Positions 1-11,058 are shown, counted from the stretch's first letter. The stretch: 64,000 nt of DNA from Streptomyces sp. f51 (GCF_037940415.1 NZ_CP149798.1:2600501-2664500), one strand, 5' to 3'. A program made the numbers and translations. The notes: a model not told the origin generated them from the letters alone.

Positions 1-1
1 C

Positions 2-100
2 ACGCTCCAGGTCGTGGTCCCGCTCGACGACCACGTCCTCAGCCCGCGCCACTACGACCCGATGACGGCCTACCTGCTCGGAGCGGCGGGCCTGGTCTGA
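2..100 (+). CDS. C-terminal end of an unidentified protein (partial)
   Basis: The window opens inside a gene. Reading from base 2 gives 32 codons ending in TGA, with a C-terminus that finishes TAYLLGAAGLV. Codon use is typical of the neighbours (G or C in most third positions), which supports real coding. Too little is left to name a family, and the start lies outside the window. The next 106 bases, up to the convergent CDF transporter gene, are GC-rich with several short inverted repeats and hold no gene I can support. Confidence 0.6.
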   Translation, partial: TLQVVVPLDDHVLSPRHYDPMTAYLLGAAGLV

Positions 101-206
101 GACCCGGCCCGCGGTCCGGGGCCGTCCCGGCGACCGCCCCGGGGGCACGTTCCGCGCGAGCGGCCCCCGGACCGCGACCGTCGCCCCGGGCGACCCGGCG
201 GCCGGT

Positions 207-1184
207 TCACGGCCAGGGGTTCAGCCCCTCGGACCGCCGCTGCGCGTATCCCGGTGTCGGGTCCAGGTACACCCGGCTCACCACGGGGAACACCTCCCGG
301 ATCCGGTCCTCGGCCCGTTCGCAGGCCCACTCGATCTGCGCGGCGGTCGAGGCGTCCCGGAAGTCGACCTTGGCGGCGACGAGCGCCTCGCGCGGCCCCT
401 GCACGAGCGTGATGAGTTCCAGTACGGCCTCCACGTGCTCCAGCTCCAGCAGTTCCGCCCGGATCCGCTCGCGCACGGTCCTGGGCAGCGGCCGTCCGAT
501 CAGCAGCTCGGCGTTGGAACGGCCGAGCACCCAGGCGACGTAGAGCAGGAGCAGTCCGATGAGCAGCGAGGCGACGCCGTCGTAGACGCCCGATCCGGTG
601 AGCTGGCCGCCGAGCAGACCGCCCGCGGCGAGCACCAGGCCGACGAGCGCGGCCGAGTCCTCCATGACGACGGCCTTGACCGCGGTGTCGGGGGTGCGCC
701 GGAGGTAGGTCCGGAAGGGGGCGTCGACCCGGGCGGCCTCGCCGCGCGCCTGCCGCAGTCCCGTCCGCAGGGAGAAGCCCTCCAGGCAGAACGCGACGGC
801 CAGCACGATGTACGACACCAGCGGGTCGCCGGGCTCCTCCCCCGCGACCAGGGAGTGGATGCCGTCGTAGATCGAGAAGACCGCTCCGCCGACGAAGGTG
901 GCGACGGCGGCGAGCAGCGCCCAGATGTAGCGCTCGGGGCCGTAGCCGAGGGGGTGGTCCTCGTCGGCCGGTTTCTCGCTGCGTTTGAGGGCGGTGAGCA
1001 GCAGCAGTTCGGTGACGGTGTCGGCGACGGAGTGGGCGGCCTCCGACAGCATCGCGCTGGAGCCGCTGATGACACCGGCGACCGCCTTGGCGAGGGCGAT
1101 CCCGAGGTTGGCCGCGGCGGCGACGATCACCGTGGAGACGCTCTCGCCGCTGCCGCTGCCGCTGTCCTGCGCTGCGTCGGTCAT
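207..1184 (-). CDS. Cation diffusion facilitator (CDF) family metal transporter
   Basis: The 325-residue protein is a predicted inner-membrane divalent metal exporter (Zn, Fe, Co or similar, driven by proton antiport in known CDF proteins). About five to six hydrophobic segments fill residues 15-225. An H-x3-D pair (SEAAHSVADT, about residues 48-57) in the second segment and an acidic EDSAALVG segment followed by a later aspartate match the intramembrane metal site of the family. A soluble C-terminal domain of about 90 residues follows, as is usual. The ATG start gives a normal family length. It lies 22 bp downstream of the codirectional thioesterase gene, but nothing suggests a shared function. 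The metal cannot be told from sequence. Confidence 0.88.
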   Translation of the reverse strand: MTDAAQDSGSGSGESVSTVIVAAAANLGIALAKAVAGVISGSSAMLSEAAHSVADTVTELLLLTALKRSEKPADEDHPLGYGPERYIWALLAAVATFVGGAVFSIYDGIHSLVAGEEPGDPLVSYIVLAVAFCLEGFSLRTGLRQARGEAARVDAPFRTYLRRTPDTAVKAVVMEDSAALVGLVLAAGGLLGGQLTGSGVYDGVASLLIGLLLLYVAWVLGRSNAELLIGRPLPRTVRERIRAELLELEHVEAVLELITLVQGPREALVAAKVDFRDASTAAQIEWACERAEDRIREVFPVVSRVYLDPTPGYAQRRSEGLNPWP

Positions 1185-1206
1185 GCCCCAGTCTTACCGG
1201 GAACGG

Positions 1207-2079
1207 CTACCGGGGAACGCGGACCACGCCCTCCTGGATCACCGAGATGGCCAGCCGGCCGTCCTGGGTGTAGATCCGGGCCTGGCCCAGGCCCCGGCCG
1301 CCCGACGCGGACGGCGACTCCTGGTCGTAGAGCAGCCATTCGTCGGCGCGGAAGGGCCGGTGGAACCACATCGCGTGGTCCAGGGAGGCGCCGACGACGT
1401 CGCCGGTGACCCAGCCGCCGCGCCCGTGGGCGAGCAGGATGGAGTCGAGGAGCGTCATGTCCGAGACGTAGGTGGCGAGGACGACGTGCAGCAGCGGGTC
1501 GTCCGCGAGCTTGCCGTTGGTGCGGAACCAGACCTGCGAGCGCGGCTCGCGGGGCTCGCCGACGGTGCCGTACGGCGGCGGGTCGACATAGCGCAGGTCG
1601 ACGGACTCGCGGGCCTCCAGGATGCGCTCCACCACCTCGGCGTCGGTGAAGGCGTCGGCGTACAGCGGAAGCAGCTCGGCGGCCGTGGGCAGCGTCTCCG
1701 GGTCGGGCGCGGGCGGCATCGGGGCCTGGTGCTCCATGCCCTCCTCGTACGCCTGGAAGGACGCGGAGAGGTGGAAGATCGGCTGTCCGTGCTGGACCGC
1801 GACCACCCTGCGGGTGGTGAAGGAGCGGCCGTCGCGGATGCGGTCCACGGAGTACACGATGGGCGCCCCGGGGTCGCCGATGCGCAGGAAGTACGCGTGC
1901 AGGGAGTGGGCGAGCCGGTCCTCGGGGACCGTGCGCCCGGCGGCCACGAGGGCCTGCGCCGCGACCTGTCCGCCGAAGACCCGTGGGACGACGGCGGACC
2001 GGGAACGGCCGCGGAAGATGTTCTCCTCGATCCGCTCGAGATCGAGCAGATCGAGGAGATCCTGAAGTGCCTCGCTCAT
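1207..2079 (-). CDS. tesB: Acyl-CoA thioesterase II (TesB family)
   Basis: This 290-residue double-hotdog thioesterase would hydrolyse acyl-CoA to free fatty acid and CoA in the cytoplasm. The N-terminal hotdog contains the FGGQVAAQALVAAG block typical of TesB. The C-terminal hotdog has the SDMTLLDS segment, the SLDHAMWFHRPF block and a late glutamine (SVIQEG), which correspond to the Asp/Thr-Ser/Gln catalytic set of E. coli TesB. Length and order are normal for the family. It sits 35 bp downstream of the acyl-CoA dehydrogenase gene on the same strand, so a small fatty-acid turnover group is plausible. Confidence 0.9.
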   Translation of the reverse strand: MSEALQDLLDLLDLERIEENIFRGRSRSAVVPRVFGGQVAAQALVAAGRTVPEDRLAHSLHAYFLRIGDPGAPIVYSVDRIRDGRSFTTRRVVAVQHGQPIFHLSASFQAYEEGMEHQAPMPPAPDPETLPTAAELLPLYADAFTDAEVVERILEARESVDLRYVDPPPYGTVGEPREPRSQVWFRTNGKLADDPLLHVVLATYVSDMTLLDSILLAHGRGGWVTGDVVGASLDHAMWFHRPFRADEWLLYDQESPSASGGRGLGQARIYTQDGRLAISVIQEGVVRVPR

Positions 2080-2113
2080 AAGGCAGTTGTACCGCGCAGT
2101 CTTTTCTCGGACC

Positions 2114-3271
2114 TTACAGGCCCATGTCCTTGGCGATGATCGTCTTCATGATCTCGCTGGTGCCGCCGTAGATGCGGTTGACCCGGTTGTCCGCGTACAG
2201 GCGGGCGATCGGGTACTCGTTCATGAAGCCGTAGCCGCCGTGCAGCTGGAGGCAGCGGTCGATGACGCGGTGCGCGACCTCGGTGCAGAACAGCTTGGCG
2301 CTGGCGGCCTCGGCCGGGGTCAGCTCACCGGCGTCGAGGGCCTCCAGGGCGCGGTCGGCGACGGCCTCGGCCGCGTCCACCTCGGCCTGGCAGGCGGCCA
2401 GCTCGAACTTGGTGTTCTGGAACGAGGCGACCGACTTGCCGAAGACGGTCCGCTCCTGGACGTACTCCTTGGCGAACCGGATGGCGGCCTTGGCCTGCGC
2501 GTAGGCGCCGAAGGCGATGCCCCAGCGCTCGGAGGCGAGGTTGTGGCCGAGGTAGTAGAAGCCCTTGTTCTCCTCGCCGAGCAGGTCCTCGACGGGCACC
2601 TTCACGTCGACGAACGCCAGCTCGGCGGTGTCGGAGGTCTTCAGGCCGAGCTTGTCGAGCTTGCGGCCGATGGAGTAGCCCTCGGACTTGGTGTCCACGG
2701 CGAACAGGGAGATGCCGAAGCGGCGGTCCTCGGCGGTGGGCGCGGAGGTGCGGGCGCAGACGATCACGCGGTCGGCGTGGACGCCACCGGTGATGAAGGT
2801 CTTGGAGCCGTTGAGGACGTAGTGCGTGCCGTCCTCGGAGAGCTTGGCGGTGGTCTTCATGCCCGCGAGGTCGGAGCCGGTGCCCGGCTCGGTCATCGCG
2901 AGGGCCCACATCTCCTCGGCGCTGACGAACTTCGGCAGGAAGCGCTTCTTCTGCTCGTCGGTGGCGAGCATCTTGATGTACGGCAGGCCCAGCAGCACGT
3001 GCACACCGGAGCCGCCGAACTGGACACCGGCGCGCGCGGTCTCCTCGTACATCACGGCTTCGAACTTGTACGAGTCGATGCCGGCGCCGCCGAACTCCTC
3101 GTCCACGCGGATACCGAAGACGCCGAGCTCGGCGAGCTTGTAGTAGAAGTCGCGCGGCGCCTGGCCGGCGGCGAACCACTCGTCGTAGACCGGGACGACC
3201 TCGGCCTCGATGAAGGCGCGCAGGGTCTCCCGGAACGCCTCGTGGTCCTCGTTGAACACAGTACGGCGCAC
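2114..3271 (-). CDS. Acyl-CoA dehydrogenase
   Basis: This flavoprotein performs the first oxidation of beta-oxidation, acyl-CoA to enoyl-CoA, passing electrons to ETF. Family signatures are clear: ALAMTEPGTGSDLAGMKT in the middle beta domain, and LQLHGGYGFMNEYPIARLYADN followed by RIYGGTSEI near the C-terminus. I chose a GTG start (VRRTVFNED) because a GGAGG stands 8 bases upstream of it. An in-frame ATG at 3304 would add 11 residues but has no Shine-Dalgarno sequence. The adjacent codirectional TetR gene is a likely regulator. An AAGCGCTT palindrome lies just upstream at 3309-3316. Substrate chain length cannot be read from sequence. Confidence 0.9.
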   Translation of the reverse strand: MRRTVFNEDHEAFRETLRAFIEAEVVPVYDEWFAAGQAPRDFYYKLAELGVFGIRVDEEFGGAGIDSYKFEAVMYEETARAGVQFGGSGVHVLLGLPYIKMLATDEQKKRFLPKFVSAEEMWALAMTEPGTGSDLAGMKTTAKLSEDGTHYVLNGSKTFITGGVHADRVIVCARTSAPTAEDRRFGISLFAVDTKSEGYSIGRKLDKLGLKTSDTAELAFVDVKVPVEDLLGEENKGFYYLGHNLASERWGIAFGAYAQAKAAIRFAKEYVQERTVFGKSVASFQNTKFELAACQAEVDAAEAVADRALEALDAGELTPAEAASAKLFCTEVAHRVIDRCLQLHGGYGFMNEYPIARLYADNRVNRIYGGTSEIMKTIIAKDMGL

Positions 3272-3304
3272 CGCCGCCACCTCCGCCTGGATACCTGGTG
3301 TCAT

Positions 3305-3322
3305 GTCTAAGCGCTTGCTCAG
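3305..3322. promoter_or_regulatory. Possible TetR-type operator upstream of the acyl-CoA dehydrogenase
   Basis: The stretch contains the perfect 8-bp palindrome AAGCGCTT (3309-3316) inside an imperfect longer inverted repeat. It lies 38 bases upstream of the preferred GTG start and downstream of the TetR gene on the same strand. TetR regulators of fatty-acid genes often use such sites. This is an inference from position and symmetry only. Confidence 0.3.
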
Positions 3323-3380
3323 ATACGAGGTTACCCGCCGGTCACGAGCGCCGTCCAGGGGTCACCCCCCGAGACGCTCG

Positions 3381-3983
3381 TCACGCACCGGGAGTCACGG
3401 CCGCCGCCCCGAACGCCCCCCTCGCCATCCGGTGCAGCAGCTCCGCCGTGCCCGCGCGCCCGGGAAGCGCGCCCGGCCGCCCGAGGTGCGGGGTCGAGTT
3501 CAGCAGACCGAAGACCGAGTGCACGGCCGAACGGGCGGCCGGTTCACCCAGCTCCGGATACACCTCACGGACCACCTCAACCCACAGCTCGACGTACTGG
3601 CGCTGGAGCTGGCGCACCAGCTTGCGGTCGCTGTCCCGCAGGCGGTCCAGCTCCCGGTCGTGCAGGGTGATCAGGGGGCGGTCGTCGAGCGCGAAGTCGA
3701 TGTGCCCCTCGATGAGCGAGTCGAGGAGGCACTCGGCGCCGCCCTCGGCCTCCGCGACCCTGCGCCGGCCGCCCGTGAGCAGCTGCCCGCTGATCCCCAC
3801 CAGCAGCTCGGCGAGCATCGCGTCCTTGCCGGCGAAGTGCCGGTAGAGACCGGGGCCGCTGATTCCGACCGCCGCTCCTATCTCATCCACTCCCACGCCG
3901 TGGAAGCCACGCTCGGCGAAGAGCCGCGCGGCCTCCCTGAGGATCTGCTCGCGCCGGGTGGGGGCGTCGGTTCTGGTGGCCAT
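3381..3983 (-). CDS. TetR family transcriptional regulator
   Basis: This is a 200-residue one-domain regulator. The N-terminal HTH is clear: RREQILREAARLFAERGFHG, then VDEIGAAVGISGPGLYRHFAGKD (about residues 10-55). The C-terminal ligand domain contains the QRQYVELWVEVVREV pattern seen in TetR proteins that control acyl-CoA metabolism. I chose the ATG giving MATRTDAPTRREQ; another in-frame ATG lies 18 bases upstream. Neither has an obvious Shine-Dalgarno sequence. It diverges from the four-gene carboxylase operon, with two operator-like repeats in the 96-bp gap. It probably represses that operon, itself, and perhaps the downstream dehydrogenase. Confidence 0.9.
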   Translation of the reverse strand: MATRTDAPTRREQILREAARLFAERGFHGVGVDEIGAAVGISGPGLYRHFAGKDAMLAELLVGISGQLLTGGRRRVAEAEGGAECLLDSLIEGHIDFALDDRPLITLHDRELDRLRDSDRKLVRQLQRQYVELWVEVVREVYPELGEPAARSAVHSVFGLLNSTPHLGRPGALPGRAGTAELLHRMARGAFGAAAVTPGA

Positions 3984-4005
3984 GAAAACAATTCTAGACA
4001 TCGCG

Positions 4006-4050
4006 GTTAGCGGTCGTTAACCTGAAGGAGTTGCGTTAACGCTCATTAAC
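4006..4050. promoter_or_regulatory. Paired operator-like inverted repeats between TetR gene and carboxylase operon
   Basis: Two 16-bp sites of similar sequence lie in the divergent gap: GTTAGCGGTCGTTAAC at 4006-4021 and GTTAACGCTCATTAAC at 4035-4050. Both begin GTTA, end TTAAC and are partly palindromic. Their starts are 29 bp apart, close to three helical turns. They occupy the place expected for TetR binding and would control both directions. No experimental site is known to me; the assignment is inference. Confidence 0.5.
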
Positions 4051-4079
4051 TGGTCGACCACTGGTGAGGGGACCGCAGG

Positions 4080-5696
<1,617 letters not shown>

Positions 5697-5704
5697 GGGG
5701 ACCC

Positions 5705-7636
5705 ATGTTTGACACGGTGCTTGTGGCCAACCGGGGCGAGATCGCCGTACGGGTCATCCGTACGCTGCGCGCGCTCGGCGTGCGCTCGGTGGCCGTCTTC
5801 TCGGACGCCGACGCGGACGCCCGGCACGTCCGGGAGGCCGACACCGCGGTGCGGATCGGACCGGCGCCCGCGTCGGAGAGCTATCTGTCGGTGGCGGCGC
5901 TGCTGGAGGCGGCGGCCCGCACCGGCGCCCAGGCGGTCCACCCCGGGTACGGCTTCCTCGCCGAGAACGCCGCCTTCGCGCGGGCCTGCGCCGAGGCCGG
6001 ACTGGTCTTCATCGGCCCGTCCGCCGAGGCGATCTCCCTGATGGGCGACAAGATCCGGGCCAAGGAGACGGTGAAGGCGGCCGGCGTCCCGGTCGTCCCC
6101 GGCTCCTCGGGCAGCGGTCTGACGGACGCCGAACTGATCGCGGCCGCCCGGGAGATCGGCGTCCCGGTGCTCCTGAAGCCGAGCGCGGGCGGTGGCGGCA
6201 AGGGCATGCGCCTGGTGCGGGACACCGAGGTCCTGGCCGACGAGATCGCCGCCGCCCGGCGCGAGGCGCGGGCCTCCTTCGGCGACGACACGCTGCTCGT
6301 CGAGCGCTGGGTCGACCGGCCCCGGCACATCGAGATCCAGGTCCTGGCGGACGGGCACGGCAACGTCGTGCACCTGGGCGAGCGCGAGTGCTCCCTCCAG
6401 CGCCGCCACCAGAAGATCATCGAGGAGGCGCCCAGCGTGCTCCTGGACGAGGCCACCCGGGCCGCGATGGGCGAGGCGGCGGTCCAGGCGGCCCGCTCCT
6501 GCGGCTACCGCGGCGCGGGCACGGTGGAGTTCATCGTCCCCGGCGGCGACCCGTCCTCGTACTACTTCATGGAGATGAACACCCGCCTCCAGGTGGAGCA
6601 CCCGGTCACCGAACTGGTCACCGGCCTCGACCTGGTCGAGTGGCAGCTGCGGGTCGCCGCGGGCGAGCACCTGCCGTACGGGCAGGGGGACATCACGCTC
6701 ACCGGCCACGCGGTGGAGGCCCGTATCTGCGCCGAGGACCCGGCGCGCGGCTTCCTGCCCTCCGGCGGCACGGTGCTCGCGCTGCGCGAGCCGCAGGGCG
6801 ACGGGGTGCGCACCGACTCGGGTCTGTCGGAGGGCACCGAGGTCGGCAGCCTCTACGACCCGATGCTCTCCAAGGTCATCGCCTACGGCCCCGACCGCCC
6901 GACGGCGCTGCGCAGACTGCGGGCCGCCCTCGCCGACACGGTCACGCTCGGGGTCCAGACGAACGCGGGCTTCCTGCGCCGGCTGCTGGCCCACCCGGAC
7001 GTGGTGGCGGGCGACCTGGACACCGGACTGGTCGAGCGGGAGGCGGACGGCCTGGTCCCGGACGGGGTTCCCGAGGAGGTGTACGAGGCGGCGGCGGCCG
7101 TCCGGCTCGCCGCCCTGGCCCCGGCGGACGAGGGCTGGAGAGACCCGTTCTCGGTGCCGAGCGGCTGGCGGCTCGGCGGCACCCCGAAGCCGGTGGGCTT
7201 CGGTCTGCGGGTCCTCGACCCCGTGGAGTACACCCCGCGCGGCACCCACACGGTCACCGCCGACCATGTCGCGGTGACGCTCGACGGGGTGCGGCACACC
7301 TTCCACCGCGCCGCCGACTGGATCGGCCGCGACGGCGACGCCTGGCACGTGCGCGACCACGACCCCGTGGCCGCGTCGCTCACCGGTTCCGCGCACGCCG
7401 GTGCCGACTCGCTGACCGCGCCCATGCCCGGCACGGTGACGGTCGTGAAGGTCGCCGTCGGCGACGAGGTGGCGGCCGGGCAGAGCCTGCTCGTGGTCGA
7501 GGCGATGAAGATGGAGCACGTCATCTCCGCGCCGCACGCCGGGACGGTCAGCGAACTGGACGTCACCCCGGGCACGACGGTCGCGATGGACCAGGTCCTC
7601 GCGGTCATCACCCCCGCCGAGGAGGAGACGGCGTGA
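5705..7636 (+). CDS. Biotin carboxylase / BCCP subunit of methylcrotonyl-CoA-type carboxylase
   Basis: The 643-residue protein carries biotin carboxylase (residues about 1-450) and a C-terminal biotinyl domain. The ATP-grasp loop [14 protein letters not shown], the [13 protein letters not shown] block and [13 protein letters not shown] are intact, and the biotin attachment motif is EAMKMEH near the C-terminus. The start is the ATG at 5705 with GAGGGG just before it. A GTG at 5693 overlapping the previous stop is possible but less likely. The alpha and beta subunits form the carboxylase complex that converts methylcrotonyl-CoA to methylglutaconyl-CoA. Its stop overlaps the next GTG by 4 bases. 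Confidence 0.93.
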   Translation: MFDTVLVANRGEIAVRVIRTLRALGVRSVAVFSDADADARHVREADTAVRIGPAPASESYLSVAALLEAAARTGAQAVHPGYGFLAENAAFARACAEAGLVFIGPSAEAISLMGDKIRAKETVKAAGVPVVPGSSGSGLTDAELIAAAREIGVPVLLKPSAGGGGKGMRLVRDTEVLADEIAAARREARASFGDDTLLVERWVDRPRHIEIQVLADGHGNVVHLGERECSLQRRHQKIIEEAPSVLLDEATRAAMGEAAVQAARSCGYRGAGTVEFIVPGGDPSSYYFMEMNTRLQVEHPVTELVTGLDLVEWQLRVAAGEHLPYGQGDITLTGHAVEARICAEDPARGFLPSGGTVLALREPQGDGVRTDSGLSEGTEVGSLYDPMLSKVIAYGPDRPTALRRLRAALADTVTLGVQTNAGFLRRLLAHPDVVAGDLDTGLVEREADGLVPDGVPEEVYEAAAAVRLAALAPADEGWRDPFSVPSGWRLGGTPKPVGFGLRVLDPVEYTPRGTHTVTADHVAVTLDGVRHTFHRAADWIGRDGDAWHVRDHDPVAASLTGSAHAGADSLTAPMPGTVTVVKVAVGDEVAAGQSLLVVEAMKMEHVISAPHAGTVSELDVTPGTTVAMDQVLAVITPAEEETA

Positions 7637-8577
7637 ACACCTCCGAGCTCGGCCTGCCGATGGCCGTGCCGACCCAGGACCTGCCCGCCCGGGTGCGGAT
7701 CTACGAGGTCGGCGCGCGCGACGGGCTCCAGAACGAGAAGGCGACCGTACCGACCGGGGTGAAGGCGGAGTTCATCCGGCGCCTCGCGGACGCGGGCCTG
7801 ACCACGATCGAGGCGACCAGCTTCGTCCACCCGAAGTGGGTTCCCCAACTGGCCGACGCGGAACAGCTGTTCCCGCAGGTCGCCGAGCTCCCGGTGGCGC
7901 TTCCGGTCCTGGTGCCGAACGAACGCGGGCTGGAGCGGGCGCTCGCGCTCGGCGCCCGGCACCTGGCCGTCTTCGCCAGCGCCACGGAGTCCTTCGCGAA
8001 GGCCAACCTCAACCGGACGGTCGATGAGGCGCTCGCCATGTTCGAACCGGTGGTGAGCCGCGCGAAGGACGCCGGCGGCACGGTCCGCGGCTATGTCTCG
8101 ATGTGCTTCGGCGACCCGTGGGAAGGGCCCGTCCCGGTCCATCAGGTCGTCCGCGTCTGCCGGGCGCTGATGGACATGGGCTGTGACGAGCTGAGCCTCG
8201 GCGACACGATCGGCGTGGCGACACCGGGCCATGTGCAGTCGCTGCTCGCCGAACTGAACGAGGAGGGCGTGCCGACCAGCGCGCTCGGTGTGCACTTCCA
8301 CGACACCTACGGCCAGGCGCTGTCCAACACCCTGGCCGCCCTCCAGCACGGCGTCGCCACCGTCGACGCCTCCGCGGGCGGCCTCGGCGGCTGCCCGTAC
8401 GCGAAGTCCGCCACGGGCAACCTCGCCACGGAAGACCTCGTGTGGATGCTCCAGGGCCTCGGTATCGACACCGGGGTCGACCTCGGCCGCCTCACCGCCA
8501 CGAGCGTGTGGATGGCCGGACAACTGGGCCGACCCAGCCCGTCCCGCACCGTCAAAGCCCTCTCCCACCAGGAGTGA
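7633..8577 (+). CDS. hmgL: Hydroxymethylglutaryl-CoA lyase
   Basis: The enzyme splits HMG-CoA to acetyl-CoA and acetoacetate, the last step of leucine degradation. The 314-residue TIM-barrel protein has the DRE-type start [11 protein letters not shown], the [14 protein letters not shown] metal-binding block and the catalytic cysteine loop [22 protein letters not shown]. The GTG start overlaps the upstream stop (GTGA), and the product begins [13 protein letters not shown]. An internal ATG at codon 10 is an alternative. Tight coupling with the two carboxylase subunits supports the leucine pathway assignment. Confidence 0.93.
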   Translation: MNTSELGLPMAVPTQDLPARVRIYEVGARDGLQNEKATVPTGVKAEFIRRLADAGLTTIEATSFVHPKWVPQLADAEQLFPQVAELPVALPVLVPNERGLERALALGARHLAVFASATESFAKANLNRTVDEALAMFEPVVSRAKDAGGTVRGYVSMCFGDPWEGPVPVHQVVRVCRALMDMGCDELSLGDTIGVATPGHVQSLLAELNEEGVPTSALGVHFHDTYGQALSNTLAALQHGVATVDASAGGLGGCPYAKSATGNLATEDLVWMLQGLGIDTGVDLGRLTATSVWMAGQLGRPSPSRTVKALSHQE

Positions 8578-8582
8578 ACAGC

Positions 8583-9749
8583 ATGTCCCTGGACCACCGT
8601 CTCTCCCCCGAGCTCGAAGAACTCCGCCGTACGGTGGAGGAGTTCGCGCACGACGTCGTGGCGCCGAAGATCGGCGACTTCTACGAGCGGCACGAGTTCC
8701 CGTACGAGATCGTGCGGGAGATGGGCCGCATGGGCCTGTTCGGGCTGCCGTTCCCCGAGGAGTACGGCGGCATGGGCGGCGACTACCTCGCCCTCGGCAT
8801 CGCGCTGGAGGAGCTGGCCCGGGTCGACTCGTCCGTGGCCATCACCCTGGAGGCGGGCGTCTCGCTGGGCGCCATGCCGATCCATCTGTTCGGCACCGAG
8901 GAGCAGAAGCGGGAGTGGCTCCCGCGGCTGTGCTCGGGCGAGATCCTGGGCGCGTTCGGCCTGACCGAGCCGGACGGCGGCTCGGACGCGGGCGCGACCC
9001 GCACGACGGCCCGCCTCGACCCCGAGACGGACGAGTGGGTCATCAACGGCAGCAAGTGCTTCATCACCAACTCCGGCACGGACATCACCGGCCTGGTGAC
9101 GGTCACCGCGGTCACCGGCCGCAAGCCCGACGGCAAGCCGCTGATCTCGGCGATCATCGTGCCCTCCGGCACCCCCGGGTTCACGGTCGCGGCCCCGTAC
9201 TCGAAGGTCGGCTGGAACGCCTCCGACACCCGTGAGCTGTCCTTCGCGGACGTGCGCGTCCCCGCGGCCAACCTGCTCGGCCAGGAGGGCCGGGGCTACG
9301 CGCAGTTCCTGCGCATCCTGGACGAGGGCCGCATCGCCATCGCGGCGCTGGCCACGGGTCTGGCGCAGGGCTGTGTCGACGAGTCGGTCAAGTACGCCAA
9401 GGAGCGGCACGCGTTCGGACGGCCGATCGGCGCCAACCAGGCGATCCAGTTCAAGATCGCCGACATGGAGATGAAGGCGCACATGGCCCGGGTGGGCTGG
9501 CGCGACGCCGCGTCCCGTCTGGTCGCGGGCGAGCCCTTCAAGAAGGAGGCGGCGGTCGCCAAGCTGTACTCCTCCACGATCGCCGTCGACAACGCCCGTG
9601 ACGCCACCCAGGTCCACGGCGGCTACGGCTTCATGAACGAGTACCCGGTCGCCCGCATGTGGCGCGACTCGAAGATCCTGGAGATCGGCGAGGGCACGAG
9701 CGAGGTCCAGCGCATGCTGATCGCCCGCGAGCTGGGGCTCACGGGCTGA
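8583..9749 (+). CDS. acdH: Acyl-CoA dehydrogenase (isovaleryl/branched-chain type)
   Basis: The 388-residue flavoenzyme closes the operon. Visible signatures are FGLTEPDGGSDAGATRTTA, the CFITNSGTDIT segment, and VHGGYGFMNEYPVARMWRDSKILEIGEGTSEVQ at the C-terminus with the glutamate of IGEGTSE. The start is the ATG at 8583, 9 bases after AGGAG. The gene begins 5 bases past the HMG-CoA lyase stop. S. coelicolor has a gene named acdH at this position, linked to branched-chain amino-acid catabolism. In this operon the most direct role is isovaleryl-CoA to methylcrotonyl-CoA, which is inference from context. Confidence 0.9.
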   Translation: MSLDHRLSPELEELRRTVEEFAHDVVAPKIGDFYERHEFPYEIVREMGRMGLFGLPFPEEYGGMGGDYLALGIALEELARVDSSVAITLEAGVSLGAMPIHLFGTEEQKREWLPRLCSGEILGAFGLTEPDGGSDAGATRTTARLDPETDEWVINGSKCFITNSGTDITGLVTVTAVTGRKPDGKPLISAIIVPSGTPGFTVAAPYSKVGWNASDTRELSFADVRVPAANLLGQEGRGYAQFLRILDEGRIAIAALATGLAQGCVDESVKYAKERHAFGRPIGANQAIQFKIADMEMKAHMARVGWRDAASRLVAGEPFKKEAAVAKLYSSTIAVDNARDATQVHGGYGFMNEYPVARMWRDSKILEIGEGTSEVQRMLIARELGLTG

Positions 9750-9771
9750 GCCTCGCGCACGACACGCAGAA

Positions 9772-9812
9772 CCGCGGCCACCGGCCGGGCACCCGCCCGC
9801 CGGTGGCCGCGG
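9772..9812 (+). terminator. Terminator after the leucine-type operon
   Basis: A 14-bp perfect stem (9772-9785 with 9799-9812, arm CCGCGGCCACCGGC) encloses a 13-base loop. It starts 23 bases after the acdH stop and separates the operon from desE. No long T-run follows, as is common in Streptomyces. Confidence 0.65.
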
Positions 9813-9896
9813 CACGTCCCGCGCCTCCGTGAGGGCCAACTCCCGGGACGGGCAACCGAGTCGGGCTCTCGCGGGACCCGCCCTCTGGACAAGTGG

Positions 9897-9915
9897 TGAG
9901 GTTAGGCTAACCTAC
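9897..9915. promoter_or_regulatory. Iron box (DmdR1/IdeR-type operator) upstream of desE
   Basis: The 19-bp sequence TGAGGTTAGGCTAACCTAC matches the actinobacterial iron box TTAGGTTAGGCTAACCTAA at 17 of 19 positions. It lies 55 bases upstream of the desE start codon. The Fe2+-bound DtxR-family repressor (DmdR1 in Streptomyces) is expected to bind here and to shut off siderophore uptake when iron is plentiful. Confidence 0.9.
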
Positions 9916-9969
9916 CTTCGAACTCGTCCGGCGGGTATCTGCCGCCCCGTGCCGAAAGCAGCCACACTC

Positions 9970-11019
9970 ATGCCCAACGCCCGTGCCACCCACCTCACCC
10001 GTCGCGGCGTCCTCGCCGCGGGCGGCGCCCTCGGCCTCGGCGCCGTCCTCGCTGCGTGCGGCGACGACAACGACGCGAAGAGCGGTGGCTCGGACGCGAC
10101 GAAGGCCGCCGCGAAGTCCGGCCCCTGGACGTTCAAGGACGACCGCGGCACGACCGTGAAGCTGGACAAGAAGCCGGCGAACATCGTCGCCTTCACGGGT
10201 GTCGCCGCCGCCCTGTTCGACTACGGCGTCGAGGTCAAGGGCGTGTTCGGCCCGACGAAGACCAAGGACGGCAAGCCCGACGTCCAGGCCGGCGACATGG
10301 ACATCAGCAAGCTGACGATCCTCGGCAACGAGTGGGGCCAGTTCAACATCGAGAAGTACGCGGGCCTGGCCCCCGACGTCCTCGTCTCGACGATGTTCGA
10401 CACCGCCGGCACCCTCTGGTACGTCCCCGAGGAGTCCAAGGACAAGATCCTCAAGCTGGCCCCGAGCGTCGGCGTCTCCGTCTACGACGTCCAGATGCCG
10501 CAGCCGCTCCAGCGCATGCTCGCACTGGCCGAGTCCCTCGGCGCCGACGTGAAGTCCGCGAAGATCACCGAGGCGAAGAAGAAGTTCGAGACGGCCGCCG
10601 AGCGGCTGCGCAAGGCCGCCAAGGCCCGCCCCGAGATCAAGGTGCTCGCCGGCAGCGCCAGCCAGGACATCTTCTACGTCTCCGGCTCGAACCTCTCCAT
10701 CGACCTGGAGTACTTCAAGGCGCTCGGCGTGAACATCGTCGAGCCCTCCGCCAAGGCCCTGAAGGCCAGCGGCGGCTGGTTCGAGAACCTGAGCTGGGAG
10801 AACGTCGACAAGTACCCGGCCGACATCATCATCATGGACGACCGCACCTCGACCATCCAGCCGGCCGACATCACCGAGGCCACCTGGAAGAAGCTGCCCG
10901 CCGTCAAGGCCGGCCAGGTCATCGCCCGGACGCCCGAGCCGATCCTGTCGTACGACAAGTGCGCCCCGATCCTCGACCGGCTCGCCGAGGCCATCGAGAA
11001 CGCGAAGAAGGTCGCCTGA
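9970..11019 (+). CDS. desE: Ferrioxamine-binding lipoprotein of an ABC importer
   Basis: The 349-residue substrate-binding protein belongs to the Fe3+-siderophore (periplasmic-binding type III) family. The N-terminus combines a twin-arginine segment (HLTRRGVLAAGGAL) and a lipobox (LAAC), so it should be a Tat-exported lipoprotein on the outer face of the membrane. The body has the NIVAFTGVAAALFDYG and LAPDVLVSTMFD features of the family. I took the ATG at 9970 because it gives a compact signal peptide. An iron box stands upstream and desF follows 39 bp later. No permease or ATPase genes lie nearby, so those parts must be encoded elsewhere. Confidence 0.92.
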   Translation: MPNARATHLTRRGVLAAGGALGLGAVLAACGDDNDAKSGGSDATKAAAKSGPWTFKDDRGTTVKLDKKPANIVAFTGVAAALFDYGVEVKGVFGPTKTKDGKPDVQAGDMDISKLTILGNEWGQFNIEKYAGLAPDVLVSTMFDTAGTLWYVPEESKDKILKLAPSVGVSVYDVQMPQPLQRMLALAESLGADVKSAKITEAKKKFETAAERLRKAAKARPEIKVLAGSASQDIFYVSGSNLSIDLEYFKALGVNIVEPSAKALKASGGWFENLSWENVDKYPADIIIMDDRTSTIQPADITEATWKKLPAVKAGQVIARTPEPILSYDKCAPILDRLAEAIENAKKVA

Positions 11020-11058
11020 CCACCCCCGTGACCGCCTGACGCCACTTCAGGAGCACTC

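Noticed and set aside
435..1409. Long plus-strand frame opposite the CDF transporter gene
   Set aside because: It is an antisense shadow of a GC-rich gene and encodes an Asp/Gly/Arg/Val-rich product with no domain.
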